Assembly: GCA_001598975.1 (NCBI GenBank)
Contig: BBXU01002262.1
Location: 40,170-104,169 of the forward strand
DNA: 64,000 bases
Reading direction: 5' to 3'
From: Parachlorella kessleri
Taxonomy: Eukaryota; Chlorophyta; Trebouxiophyceae; Chlorellales; Chlorellaceae
Shown here: positions 24,316 through 35,000 of the stretch, in pieces
Position numbering within the stretch: the stretch's first letter is position 1
Layout: each line of letters opens with the position of its first letter
Made by a program: the position numbers and the translations under genes
Notes under the pieces: model-generated
The model's database searches: none
Told to the model about the DNA's origin: nothing
What the model saw: only the letters and a program-made list of their open reading frames with translations

Positions 24316-25832
24316 GGTTGTCACGCTGTCGGTGACGTTTCGGCAGAACGGTTACTACGCCTCAAAGGAGTGCCGGGGCTTAAGAATTCCGCAGTAGTGC
24401 CCTTTTCCCCAAGTCTGACATATGCGAAAGCTTGGTTGGGGGTCAAAGGCGGAGCACGCAAAGCGTATACAGCGCCGCCAGACGGCTCAGCCATGGGCTG
24501 AGCAGCTTCGGTTACTACTCCACGTGCATCTTTCGAATAGGACTTGCATGTGTCTCCTAAGGTCGTTTGGCTGCAGCATGTGGGTGTTGGTTGCAGGTTG
24601 CAAGTTGCAGAGTTTACCCATCTCCGATCCTGCCGTCCGAAAGAATGTCGTACTTGACCTAGGTAAAGAACTGTGGAGTGCCTCGGCATGGCCCCCTTCC
24701 TACTCAACCTGTAGTCCTTGATCAGCAGCTCAACTTAGACTGGAGTGCATTTTGTGGACAACACTGCCAGACGGGGTGGGGCAGCGGGGGTGGCTTGCCA
24801 ACCTGCCGCTACCCCAGGTTCATGAGGCATCTGAAGCGGCTAGAAGCTTGTTCATGACTAGACTAGTTCAGGCTGTTGTTTGTCACTATATGTTACATAT
24901 GTGGTCAGCCACAGGATCGTCTTGCTGGTGTGCTCAATGCTTTAGTAATGCTTCCTGCACCGAGTGATGCAGCGTGTTCCAGGCTACCTTATACATTCTG
25001 CCGGTGCACGTGACAGCACAGACTTTATATATAAAGTCTCATCTGAAATATATATTTATGATGGAAATGGACGTGACAGGCTCTATATTTGCATGCTTAC
25101 TTACGTTAATCCTACACTTCTTTATGTATATGCTGGGCGCACAGCCTATACACTTCTTTATGCACCGAATTGTTACCAGGCCTTTGGCATGATAATGTGG
25201 TGTGTCTTGTTCTCGGTGAGCTTTTGCTAACTAGTGCCTCCTTGCATATATATATGCCAAAGGTGATTTGTACTGCTCCGGCTGGTCAAACAGTCCCTGA
25301 CAAACTCACCACGCTCCAAGGAAACAAGTAGATCGTGTAAGAGAAGCTTGAAGATGGTTGTTGTGTTTGTTGTGAAAGCCTCGCACAGGCGGCGCCAAGG
25401 CCCTTACGAATTTGCGCGCAGGCCAGGCGCAAGTTCAAGTCAAACATAAAGAGGCGGCCACATGCCACCAGCGGCTTAGAAATGAAGGCTGCAGGCGCCC
25501 TCAACCCGACAAGCTGCAGGTTGATCCCCCTCGCAGGGATTTGGCAAGCCAGAGTGGCAAGAGATTCGTAAGGCTTTGCAATAAAACAAAAATGACATAC
25601 TTGCTGCTTCTCCTTCTCACTAGCGACGCCATGCTGGTCACATAAGATGTGACTCTTACGCGGCAGCTCCTTGGTTTTGGCGCCCGCCCCAGGTGGCAAC
25701 GTGCCAAAACGTGCCTGGCAAATGCTAGCAATTGACGGGGAAGCTGTTTGTTGCCATGGCTTGATAAGGCCCACTTGTCCGTTGGGAGGTGTTTTAACGC
25801 TGTCCCTTTGCTAGCACCGCCGGCCAAACAGT
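24316..25832. other. Divergent intergenic region, 1.5 kb, AT-rich in the middle
   Basis: This lies between the outward-facing starts of the MYND/CS and thioredoxin-like genes. About 25010-25260 is AT-rich with several TATATA runs and a repeated ACACTTCTTTATG (about 25110 and 25150). Short open frames here have no coding character. No RNA gene was recognised. Confidence 0.45.
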
Positions 25833-26696
25833 ATGAGCGCCCACCCTTGCTTCAGCAAGTCAATCTTGATTTCCTGCTCTGTAAAAGCCCCTCGGCCTTC
25901 CCAGCGAGCACAGCATCAAATACCAAGATCAGCCAAGGGCGGCTTGTTGGCCGCCCCTGTTGCCCCTCTCACTAGCAGCCCGTTGAGCCGCGGAATCAAG
26001 GTGGACGCAAGTTGTTTGACTGGCTTGTCCTGGAGTGTCCAGGGTTGTTTGTTTTGGGACCACATGTGGGCATGCACTTTGACGCAGGTTCGTAACTGGC
26101 GCGAACTGAAGCATCTGTTGGACTGCCACCACGAGCGTCTGGTGGTGCTAGCCTGCACAACACAGCCCGTAGACCAGGTGCGAAAGGCAGACGTCACGCA
26201 GGTTGCTAGGTTTTGTTGCTGCACTTCCCCTGTCGGTTACCTGGTGTTGAAGATGCAAGGCGGTGCAGGTCTTTGTATGTGTCTTTCGCTTTTCAGCAGC
26301 AGTCGGTGCCTGCTACTGCCGCAGGATGACCTGGGGCCCTTGATGTCCAGCCTGGCACATCAGTTCCCTGGGTGCTTGGCTCTCCAAATGAACCTCGATG
26401 TAGATGCGCCTCATTTGCCAGCAGAGCTGAGCAGTTGCGAGGTGCTAGGAGCCATGGATGCTGTTTCTGAGGGTGCGACCGTGCTGCTCATGCACAAGGG
26501 CCAGCTGCTGGGAAGGCAGCATGGCAGCAGTGCGGCTCAGCTTGTAAGTGGGCTGAAGGCCCTACAGGAGACAGCAGGTGTGGCAGTATTGAATACCGCC
26601 GAGGCGCAGCCCGCGGCGGAACGCCCACCGGCCCTTAGCCGGCGCCTCAAAGGCACCAATGGCATAGTGCAGCTACCCAAGCGGCTGCGTAAGTAG
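25833..26696 (+). CDS. Plastid-targeted thioredoxin-like protein lacking CxxC (209 aa)
   Basis: Exons 25833-26000, 26088-26177 and 26325-26696 join in phase 0. Exon 1 encodes a Ser/Ala/Pro/Arg-rich leader with almost no acidic residues (MSAHPCFSKSILISCSVKAP...), typical of algal chloroplast transit peptides. Exons 2-3 read like the N-terminal half of a thioredoxin fold: NWRELKHLLDCHHERLVVLA (helix then beta strand), LGPLMSSLAHQFPGCLALQM and a later TVLLMHKGQLLGR strand-turn-strand followed by a helix. The usual CxxC site is absent, since the strand leads into CTTQPVDQ. The C-terminus is basic (GIVQLPKRLRK). By analogy with redox-inactive thioredoxin-like proteins it may be a binding or scaffold module in the stroma or on plastid RNA complexes. 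The fold call is inference from spacing and hydrophobic pattern. Confidence 0.62.
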   Translation: MSAHPCFSKSILISCSVKAPRPSQRAQHQIPRSAKGGLLAAPVAPLTSSPLSRGIKVDASCLTGLSWSVQGCLFWDHMWACTLTQVRNWRELKHLLDCHHERLVVLACTTQPVDQVRKADVTQVARFCCCTSPVGYLVLKMQGGAGLCMCLSLFSSSRCLLLPQDDLGPLMSSLAHQFPGCLALQMNLDVDAPHLPAELSSCEVLGAMDAVSEGATVLLMHKGQLLGRQHGSSAAQLVSGLKALQETAGVAVLNTAEAQPAAERPPALSRRLKGTNGIVQLPKRLRK

Positions 26697-27675
26697 GGTT
26701 ATACAGTTTTCGGCTGGCCGGGTTGTAGGCTGCATGTGATTCTTGCGGCTGTGCTTGGAGGTGCCTTGAACAGACTTGACGATGCTACCACTTTTTTAAG
26801 TGTAGTGTGCTTGTTAAAAGGTAAGGTGCACCTTGTATAGTGCACGGTCTCTGTCCCTCTTGGTTGTGTTCTGCTGGTGAGGCAAGTGATGTGCCTTTGT
26901 ATCTTCCTGGCCATTCCCTACCTGGGGAGCATGATAGTGGCCTGGTACGGGACAGCCGCATTGCTGGTACCCTAGGAGGAACGTAGAGATACATATGGGC
27001 CTACTCCCTTTCCTCCAAGGGCTTGTGGCTGTATCAGCCCTTCCTTTCTTGTTGCGTGTTGAGCTGAGAGGTGACAGTTTGGCAGATATTGACGTTGAGC
27101 GTTAAGATTTGGATAGCAAGCCGTCTGGCGTTGTGTCTGCACATTTCTTACTGGATCATTTTGTTTAGTACTGACTGTTCAGTTCCTGCTGCCTTGCTAC
27201 ACTGTTTTTTCCTTATCAGCCCTGTTTGTGCACCTTCTTCCAGGGTCAGCCTGCGTTTAGTATCGTGCATTAAAGGTAACACACAAGCAACACACAGATG
27301 TCAAGGTCTACGATGTTTCATTAGCCAGTCATCTTCGGTTTGACAAACCACCAGTACCGAGGTGACCAGGTACTGTGACGTCCATTGACAACTACCGATG
27401 CTCAGCTCCACATAGTGTGACGCTTGCTCGGTCTGAAATGCTTACAGCAGCCTTGGTACCTCATCTGCCTGGCCATGTGGCTAAACCTGGCAGCTGCCAG
27501 CACAGCATGTTGCAACTTTTGGGGTTATGGTATATGCTGTCACATAAGCCTGCAAGGTAGGGTAGCGCCCACTGCAACAGCACAAAATGCCAAAGAAATG
27601 CACAATGTGGCCCTAAGGCTGGAGACACATGTCTGCCCCAAGGCTCCCGCCCTCCTAGGCCATAGCATGCGTCAT
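26697..27675. other. Convergent 3' intergenic region, about 1 kb
   Basis: Between the thioredoxin-like and F-box/LRR stop codons. T-rich and G-rich 3' UTR-like sequence. Short frames (for example near 27071-27343, hydrophobic) lack context and splice support. A minus-strand TGTAA is at 27442-27446. Confidence 0.45.
27442..27446 (-). terminator. Putative TGTAA poly(A) signal for the F-box/LRR gene
   Basis: TGTAA on the minus strand about 230 bases past the stop codon at 27676-27678. Weak single-motif evidence. Confidence 0.3.
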
Positions 27676-30600
27676 TCACCACATGCAGTCCTCCAATGAC
27701 TTAAACTGTAGGGTGGGCCGCTCCCTGGCAAGCTCGGTCAAGGCCAGCACCACGTCATGGGTCATCTGCGTCCCTGGGCCGGTGTCAAAGTAGACAGCTG
27801 CATGCATGGGAAGCTAGGGAAGGTTGCTTACAAAGCCTGCTGGTCTGGGCCTTCTTACTAGACAAGTGGGGGACGGCTCCAAAACGGACCAAGCAAGTGC
27901 CACCACTTCGTAGTAGACGATGATCGGCGCAGCTCATAACAATAAAGGCAGCGTGGGGTGGCCACGGTTTGACAGCCCCCCTCCCCCCGCCAAATCCGCT
28001 AAGACAAGGATACAGCCACTTACTGCATCCCACCCCTGAACCTCTCAATGCTACAGATGATGTATTTGGAATATGTCCCACAGCAACAGCCAAAGAGTCA
28101 ACAAAGTTGCAGAGCATGACTGCATACAGCATTATCAGCTTTACCCTAACTCTCCTCTATTTACATTCCATGCCACCATCCAACAAAAACAGCCATTCCA
28201 CAGCCGCCACACAAGCCCAGACTTACCCGACAGCTGCGGCATGGCGCAGAGCGCTCGCAGCACACGCGCCACGCTGTCGCTGTCAGGCGGCCTGTCTGTC
28301 AGGCACAGCTCTTCCAAGGCAGAGGCACTTTGCAGGCCCGAGGGCTCCGGCGCGATGGCAGCCCAGTCTGCGGCTAGCAACTGCAGTAACGAGCGGCACA
28401 GAAACAACTTCCAATCGAGGCCCTTCCAGGCCTGATACTTTAGGCGCGAAGCCAACCCAGCCCATGGCCAGCCGCTGTAGCCGCGGCCAAAAACGGGAAC
28501 GTGTGATCGCCAGGAGGATAAATTGCAACCAACTTTGTGGTATGTTATAGGTGCGGCACCAGTCACGAGCTGTTGACTGCAACTGCAGAAAACGCACATC
28601 CACCCTTCCCAGCTCTCATGAATTGTGGGCGTTTTGTGCAAAGCACGATAAAACACCGGGCGTCACCGCAGCCTCCCTCTATTTCTCCCTTGCCATACCC
28701 CGGGCAGCATTACCCATACACTCATCCCGCTAGCCGCACCTCTAGGCTGCGCAGGTGGTCCCCGGGTGGAAAGGACGTGACCTGAGGGTTGAAGCTCAGG
28801 TCCAGAAAGGCCAGCTGGCTGAGGGACCGCACCACCTCTGGAAACATGCCTAGGTGGCAGTAGGACAGGCTGCAGGCAGGCAATGCTAGCATGAATGAAT
28901 CCCTTGATAGACTGGCGACGGCAACTATGCAGGTGCCCACGCAGGTGTGGTTGCAGCCCCTGATCTATAGGGTGGTGAGCATCCCATTGGAAGGGCAGCT
29001 GGGAATTTTATGTTGACAACCAAGGCCACGAGCCCATAACCCATTACTACCCCGAGGCCGCCTGCGTCTCTCCCTATACTCGCCACCGCCTCGCCTAACA
29101 GACTTCCACTGAAGCCAGCGCCTTCGACCCCAAGGCAGCGCCCAGCTGCAAGATTGCATAGTCACCTAAGCTGCTTGAGCTGCTTAAGCTCCGTGAGGCC
29201 CTGCTGCAGCTGCTGCTGCACCGCGGCGCCGTTGCCCGCTCCCAGCGGCAGGTGGCTCAGGGAGAGCGCCGACAGGCGGGTGAATGCAGACAGCTGCCCC
29301 ACAAAGGACGAGGGCACACAGCCCGACAGCTCCAGGGACTTCACGCCTGCAACAGCAGGTGCGGAGACACATGGCAGGAGCGCATTGGATGTGAAGGCAA
29401 CAAGAAGCCCAACCAGCTCACTCCCCGTTTGATCCTTGGCTGTTAAGGCAAAACAACTGTATGGAAGAGGGCCGGGTCTTGCGTCCTCTGCACGTCTTGC
29501 CCAAAGCTCGTTAGTAAGGATTGCACAAAGGCACCCCTGCCCGCACTCCCCCCCCACTCCCTCCACTCCTTCGTACCCCAAACAGCCATGCAAGCCATGC
29601 GCCCTCCCCAGCAGACCCACAGGCCGAGCCAGGCTACCGATGCGCAGTCCTCGCATCGCACGTGTGCTACCTGTGTGCGCCAGGATGAGGCTGCTGTTGG
29701 TCAGCATGCTGCGCGTGCTGAGCTCCAGGGAGGCAAGCCCGCTGAGCCCGCTCAGGCACCCCGGCAACGTGCTCAGCGTGGGACACTCCAGCCGCAGCGC
29801 GGTCAGCGAGGCCGGCAGCCAGGCGGGGTGCTGGGAGGGGAAGTTGAGCGACAGGTTGTGGCCAGCGCCGGCCAGCGCAGCCTGGTCCTGCATGCAAAGC
29901 AGGCAGCTGCCTATTAGGTGAATATTGACGAAGGATCAAAACGATACAGCAACCGCCGCTTTTCCCACGCTGGAGATCTCATTGGCCTGCCTCCATGCTC
30001 TCCATCAGGTGATGCTGCCTGACTCCTGGAACCAGTTACAAACTGCCCTCCTCTCAGCTCTGGTATGTGACGCAGCTGGCACCCGCCAAACTGCTGTCTA
30101 ACCTCCTTCTGGCATGTGCACTCCATTTTAGACTGCGCCACCCATGAAACAGTGAACCCTTCCGCGGGGCCGCCCAAGCTGCAAGCCTAGGTTGGAGTGC
30201 ACAATGCCAACCTGGGCTCAGTCAAGGCTTAACGCAGAACTTGCCTCCATGTTGTCCACCAGGTCATGCTGCTTGACACTCAGCACCAGGTCCTTGAGCC
30301 GTGTCAGGCTCCCCAGGCTGGTCCGCACAGACAGCGAGTTGCCGCGGGGCGCCAGCAGCAGGTACTCCAGCTGGGAGAAGCTGGTGATCCAAGGGCCCAC
30401 GTCTGCAGGGGCAAGGGTGCATACAGGTGTTCGATGCCTCTGACGCCAGCAGCAGGGTTTTTCCAGCTGTTGGAAACCTGGTAACCCAGGGACCCATGCG
30501 GGCAGGGGACGAACGGGACGAGGCCTTCATTGGGCCCCATCCCCCTCTTGCCGTGTAACCAGCTCCACTCCTACTCTATCTGGGAGAAGCTGGTAGTTCC

Positions 30601-31827
30601 CTACTGTCACACGCCTGGAGGTCGAGGGCTGACTGGCATGGCTGGCAGCTCCTCAGCGGGCAGGGCTTGGGCATCCTCATTATAGAAAGCCTACCCCAGT
30701 TCCATCTAGTATTACATAAAGCGTGCCGCCGCACTGAGGCTGCTGCCGTGACATGGCATGGTAACAGGACGTAGTGGGGCGCTGCATGCCTGTAACAAGG
30801 TTCCCGCTGGCTTTAATAGCCAGGTGCTTGAGCGTGGCCGCCATCTGGCCCAGTATGCACCAGAGGTTGTTCTTGAAAGCCTGTGTGATGAGACTGGGGT
30901 TGTCAGGCGTCAGCGCCAGCTCAAGTTCTGACGTCTTCTTGCCTACCCGGGTCCCCAGCCAATCCACAAAGAGCTCGGCCCTGCACATGGGTGCACATTG
31001 GAGGCAGCTGAGGCAAGGCGCCCAGCACAGCGGAGCATTGTCCCGCATACTTGGGCTCATACCAGGTTAGCTAAGCAGCTGGGACAGGGTCACCCTGAAC
31101 ATATTGGAACCCATCAAAACCTTCCACATGGAAAACGCACCGCCTCTGGCTCTTGCATGCTGCCGTCTTATCCCAAATGAAGCCAATGCTCTCCAGCGTC
31201 TTGGAGTTGCGAATAATATCTGCCCATCGCTGCAGCCAGCAGCATATAAAAGGTTTTGGCTGGGACCCAGCAGCAGGCTGGGGTATTGGCAGGGTTTCTC
31301 CTGCCTAGGTAACAAATTGATGGAACCTTAGGGTTTAAAACGCCAGCATCTTTTCCCTTCAACCTGCGTTGGTTCTGGACCCCGGACCAGACATGGAACT
31401 CATGGGCTACCCAGCTTATGCTGCTAAGTGCTGTCCGCAGGCCGCAAGTGCTGTGCGGACGAAGAGGTGGCTGAGGTGCAAGCACACCCCTTTCAACTTG
31501 CCTTGCATACCAGAGCGCAGCCAAAGAAGTCCCTGCACGGCCAGTCAAACAAGCAGGGGTCTGGCCTTCTTACTGCAAGCCGTAAGGCATGCACTCCCAG
31601 GCCTTGACCAGCAGCTACCTCTCCTATTACCACACCTGTTTTCTTGGAAAAACGAGAAGACCTGCAGCAACTATGATATAGGGTGCAATTGGCAACCAGC
31701 TAACAGTGTTTGTAGAGTTAGAACATGGCCCAGTACCCACCTGCTGCCAGCAGTTGTCGGGAAGAGTTAAAGCCAGTGGGGCAGAGGCTGACATAGAAAA
31801 CGGCTTCTTTGTGGAAGCCACGAACAT
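27676..31827 (-). CDS. F-box and leucine-rich-repeat protein
   Basis: The F-box is split over four small exons (31741-31827, 31636-31661, 31502-31532, 31141-31229). Spliced, it reads LPDNCWQQ, VFSFFQENR, DFFGCALVCK, RWADIIRNSK, matching the F-box consensus LP.E....IFSFL...DL..CALVCKRW. F-box proteins hold substrates for SCF ubiquitin ligases through SKP1. Later exons encode irregular LRRs: ELELALTPDNPSLI and ATLKHLAIKASGNL (about 30.8-31.0 kb), GPWITSFSQLEYLLLAP and LKDLVLSVKQHDLV (30240-30410), LSLNFPSQHPAWLP, ALRLECPTLSTLPG and LASLELSTRSML (29670-29890), VKSLELSGCVPSSF (29160-29350), SLSQLAFLDLSFNPQVTSFP (about 28730-28870), LEELCLTDRPPDSDS (28226-28450). The stop is TGA at 27676-27678. 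The 26-nt exon and a GC-AG intron (donor at 31501) are notable. Exon limits in the LRR part are approximate. Confidence 0.78.
30072..30103. repeat. Dispersed 32-bp repeat, copy A
   Basis: GCAGCTGGCACCCGCCAAAC plus CTGCTGTCTAACC, same orientation as the copy at 38834-38865. Probably a fragment of an unrecognised interspersed repeat. Confidence 0.55.
30462..30512 (-). pseudogene. Decayed copy of an LRR exon start, inside an intron
   Basis: On the minus strand this segment repeats the start of the exon at 30240-30410. The live exon reads GPWITSFSQLEYLLLAP; this copy reads GPWVTRF, then is shifted by small insertions. The DNA (TCCAGCTG...GAAACCTGGTAACCCAGGG) is clearly alignable to 30365-30410. 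It is a relic of exon duplication, not expected to be spliced. Confidence 0.6.
30575..30602 (-). pseudogene. Second decayed LRR exon copy
   Basis: A shorter relic: minus strand GAACTACCAGCTTCTCCCAG matches the ITSFSQ part of the live exon but runs into a stop (ATAGAGTAG) where the live exon has CTGGAGTAC. Confidence 0.5.
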
Positions 31828-32058
31828 GCAGGCGGGCCTCGACACTCCTAAAAGCTGAGCTTGTATAAAAAGGCCTGATCAAACCCAGTTGTTTTCAGCG
31901 TGAAAAGCTTTTTTAGAGGGAAAAGAGAGAGAAAACATCCCGGCAGCGCACTTGAGTCAGGAGTTAGTAGTGGGACCCCAGGTGAAAACTTGCTCTTTGT
32001 AGGCCTTCGACCACTGTCCTCAGTATGGAAGTGCGACAGTCGCCGTTGCTTAGTGGGT
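31828..32058. promoter_or_regulatory. Compact bidirectional promoter, F-box/LRR and OPR genes
   Basis: Only 231 bases separate the two outward start codons. A plus-strand TATAAAAA lies at 31864-31871, 188 bases before the OPR start, and could serve that gene. Confidence 0.45.
31864..31871 (+). promoter_or_regulatory. TATA-like box upstream of the OPR/RAP gene
   Basis: GTATAAAAAGG on the plus strand, 188 bases before the ATG at 32059. It fits a core promoter with a leader of about 160 bases. Confidence 0.4.
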
Positions 32059-35000
32059 ATGATAAGGGGCATGGTGTTGACCTTCGCTGTCCAAACCGTG
32101 CGGCCAAGCCTCGTCAACCTGCCTTCCCTTGATCGCATTGTCTGCGTGAGCCTTTGGGATGCAGCAAGCGGGCAGTTGCAGGTCAGCAAAGCTACAGGTC
32201 TAGTCCTAGCATGGTGTGTAGCAGTTCCGCTTTGCAGTGTTCACTGACTGGCCCGTGCCGCAGGTTGGGGGTCGCCTACTGACAACGTCTGCAATATATG
32301 AGGGCTTAAAGCAGCAAGAGGAGGCAGCAGCAGCCTTCCAGGAGCTGGCTACAGACACTGGTGATGGTAAAGCCTTGCCGTCCCACCCCCGAAAGGTCTG
32401 AAAGAAGGCAGTAGCAGTAATGAATCCCACTGGATAGTGCACCACTTCCCAAAACTGTGGCAAGTTTGCGATGCTAGGGTTCAAGCAGGGAAAGCACCTA
32501 AACAGTGTTGCTTACACTGCGCAGACAGTTTGATTATGCAAGGCACATTTCATTTAGGTGCCTTCAACCCTGACGTTCATTGCAGGGCAAGTTCTTTGGC
32601 GAGGGTCGCCCTGGTTGGGGCGCCTGGCGAAGTGTTGGCCTGCCCTCCCATGTTCAGCAGCGGCATCACTGGCGGCAGGATAGGCGGCAGCAGCAGCAGC
32701 AGCAAGAGGGGCAGTTGTTGGAGCCTAAGCAGCCGGTAGGAAGTTTTGTTCCGGAAATTTCAAGTCTTTCTGAGCAGCGGCCAAGGCAAGCCCAACCGCC
32801 GCTCCCGCCAAAGCGGCGCTGGAGATCCCCTCCGCCGCCTCCTAGCGATGCGGCACAAAGGGTGGTTCGAGCAGTGGTGGCTGCCAAGTCAAGCTGCCGG
32901 GAGTTGTGGGCGCTTGTGGAGGCCAACTCAGTGCCCAAGCTGACATTCAGGCGAGGAGCCCAGTCTAGCCTGCATGCGGTGCTACTGTTAGAATTTTTAT
33001 TGTAAAAGTCATGTCTCAAAACGGGCTTCAAAACATGGGACACGCCAAAACTGCATAGTACTTGAATTGAATTGAGCCTAAAGCGTCAGACTGGAGTTGT
33101 TTGTAATGGTGCACCTAGGACGCGGAGGCGGCCAGTTGCTTGTGTTGGTTTTTTTGCCTCTTCCTGCAGGGCGCTGTCAGGCGTGATGGACCGCTGCGCC
33201 AAGCTGTACATGCAACAGCGCAGTACAGCAAGGCATGACGAGACAGCTGCATGCCGGCAGCTGCTGAATGCTGCTGCGCAAGAGATGGGCAGGCTGGATG
33301 CCTGGGGCCTCACAAGCTTTATACGGCTAGCAGCAGCGGTCAAGTACCTGCCAGCAGAGCACTTGGCGGCCTGGCGGGATTGCATGCTGGGGCAGTGCAG
33401 GGATCTCATACCTCAGGTGGGTGCAAGGGTAAGGGGTTTGGCTTTCCCTGGGCCTGGTGCCTATGCGCAACAGGGCACCGCTTGGGCAGCATCTGCTTAA
33501 GACAGCCATTAGAACTTGACTTCGTACAGTCGGTGGCGGGGTACATCCACCGGCTGTGTTCGATAGCTGCGGAGTTGCACTGTATTCGCTGGACATTCAC
33601 AAGGGCATCCACATGAAACAGTGGGGCAGCTTCCACTGTGATACTTGAGAGTACGTCCTTGCACATGGCCTAGGGCATTTGCAACGAAACCCAAGGTATG
33701 TGCTCCCACCTGCAGGGCGTGGCAAACTGCCTGTTGAGCTTGGGGACGCTGCTCACAGACGCAGCCCCACCTCCAGCACTGGCAGCAGGCGCTGCAGGGC
33801 GGCCGGGGTTTCCCGCCCCGTCCCTTCCGCCTCGGCAAGCCCCGCCCTCGCTGCCTGAGGCAGCCTCCGTAGCAGCCATGGCCTCGGCGGCCGCCAGGAT
33901 GCTCTCGTCAGTCTCAGCAAGGGCTGCTGCTGCCACCGTCCAGCCAGGGCCTTCACCCGTGTCGAGTGCTGATAGCAGCGGCTCCCACCCAGCCTCTGCT
34001 GCTGGAGCAGCAGGGGGCCCTGCAAGCTCAGTTGGGGCAGTGCCGCAACCTCCGCACCCGCCAGGAGAAGTGCTGGCCCACCACCACTCCCCCAGCCAAG
34101 GGCACCAGCCGCCAGCGTCAGTATCACTGCCACCATTATCAACTCCTGCTGCTGCCAGCGTGCAGCAATCATTGCGAGATCCCAGCACTTACGAGCTGGT
34201 GGGGCTGCTGGTGCAGCATGCGCTGGATGTGGCGCCCTCACTGACCCCGCAGGGCCTGGCCAACACCATGTACGGCATCGCTGTGTTGGGCTGGCCCCTG
34301 ACCGAGCAGCAGACAGAGTACTTCCTGGCACAGGTGAGCTTGACTTCCCTGGTGGCGTGGCCTTTACTGTCATGTCGACGTAATTGGTTGCACCGGCTGC
34401 AAGCAAAGGGTTCATGAGTCGACCGCTCTTGCCTGTGCGATGTATACGCCCCTCATGTGTACTTTCAAGCTTTGCATTGGATATGAGTAGGCCGTGGTCG
34501 GAATGGAGCATGAGCACAGCCGCACATAGACTCCCCAGCCTATGCATACTGGCACAGAGCTCCGCTGTTGGTGTGTTCTGTTAGAACATAGAATCGCTCC
34601 TTTCGTGCTCTGTGGTCTGGAGTCCTTCTCGTATCCATCAATATGGCTGACCGTTGCCCAAGGTTACCCTCCCCACGCTTGACTGTCTTGCTGCTGGTGG
34701 CAGGTGGAGTGCAAGGCGGCTGAGTTCAACCACCTAGAGGCCTCCCAGATAGTCCAGGCTTGGGCAAAGGTGGAGGACCGCATAGAGGTGACCCGCGGTT
34801 TTGCACCCGCCAAGGCGCGCACCTATTCCTACCCCACGCGGGAAACAGCGGACGCAGCAGCGGCGGCGGCGGCAGGCGAGGAGAGCTGCGACGATGTTAG
34901 TGAGAGCAATTCTGAGGATGAGGACGGGGAAGAGGAGGAGGAGGAGGAGGAGGAGGAGGAGTTGGCAGTGAATGTGTTGAAGGGCTTTCTCATAGGCAAG

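Noticed and set aside
24964..25230. 88-codon Tyr/Ile-rich plus-strand frame in AT-rich DNA
   Set aside because: Composition follows the AT-rich spacer, with no similarity or splice context.
33753..34547. 264-codon minus-strand open frame
   Set aside because: It is the reverse of the Pro/Ala-rich OPR exon 33716-34333, which closes in phase with the rest of that gene. The open frame is a by-product of GC-rich codons.
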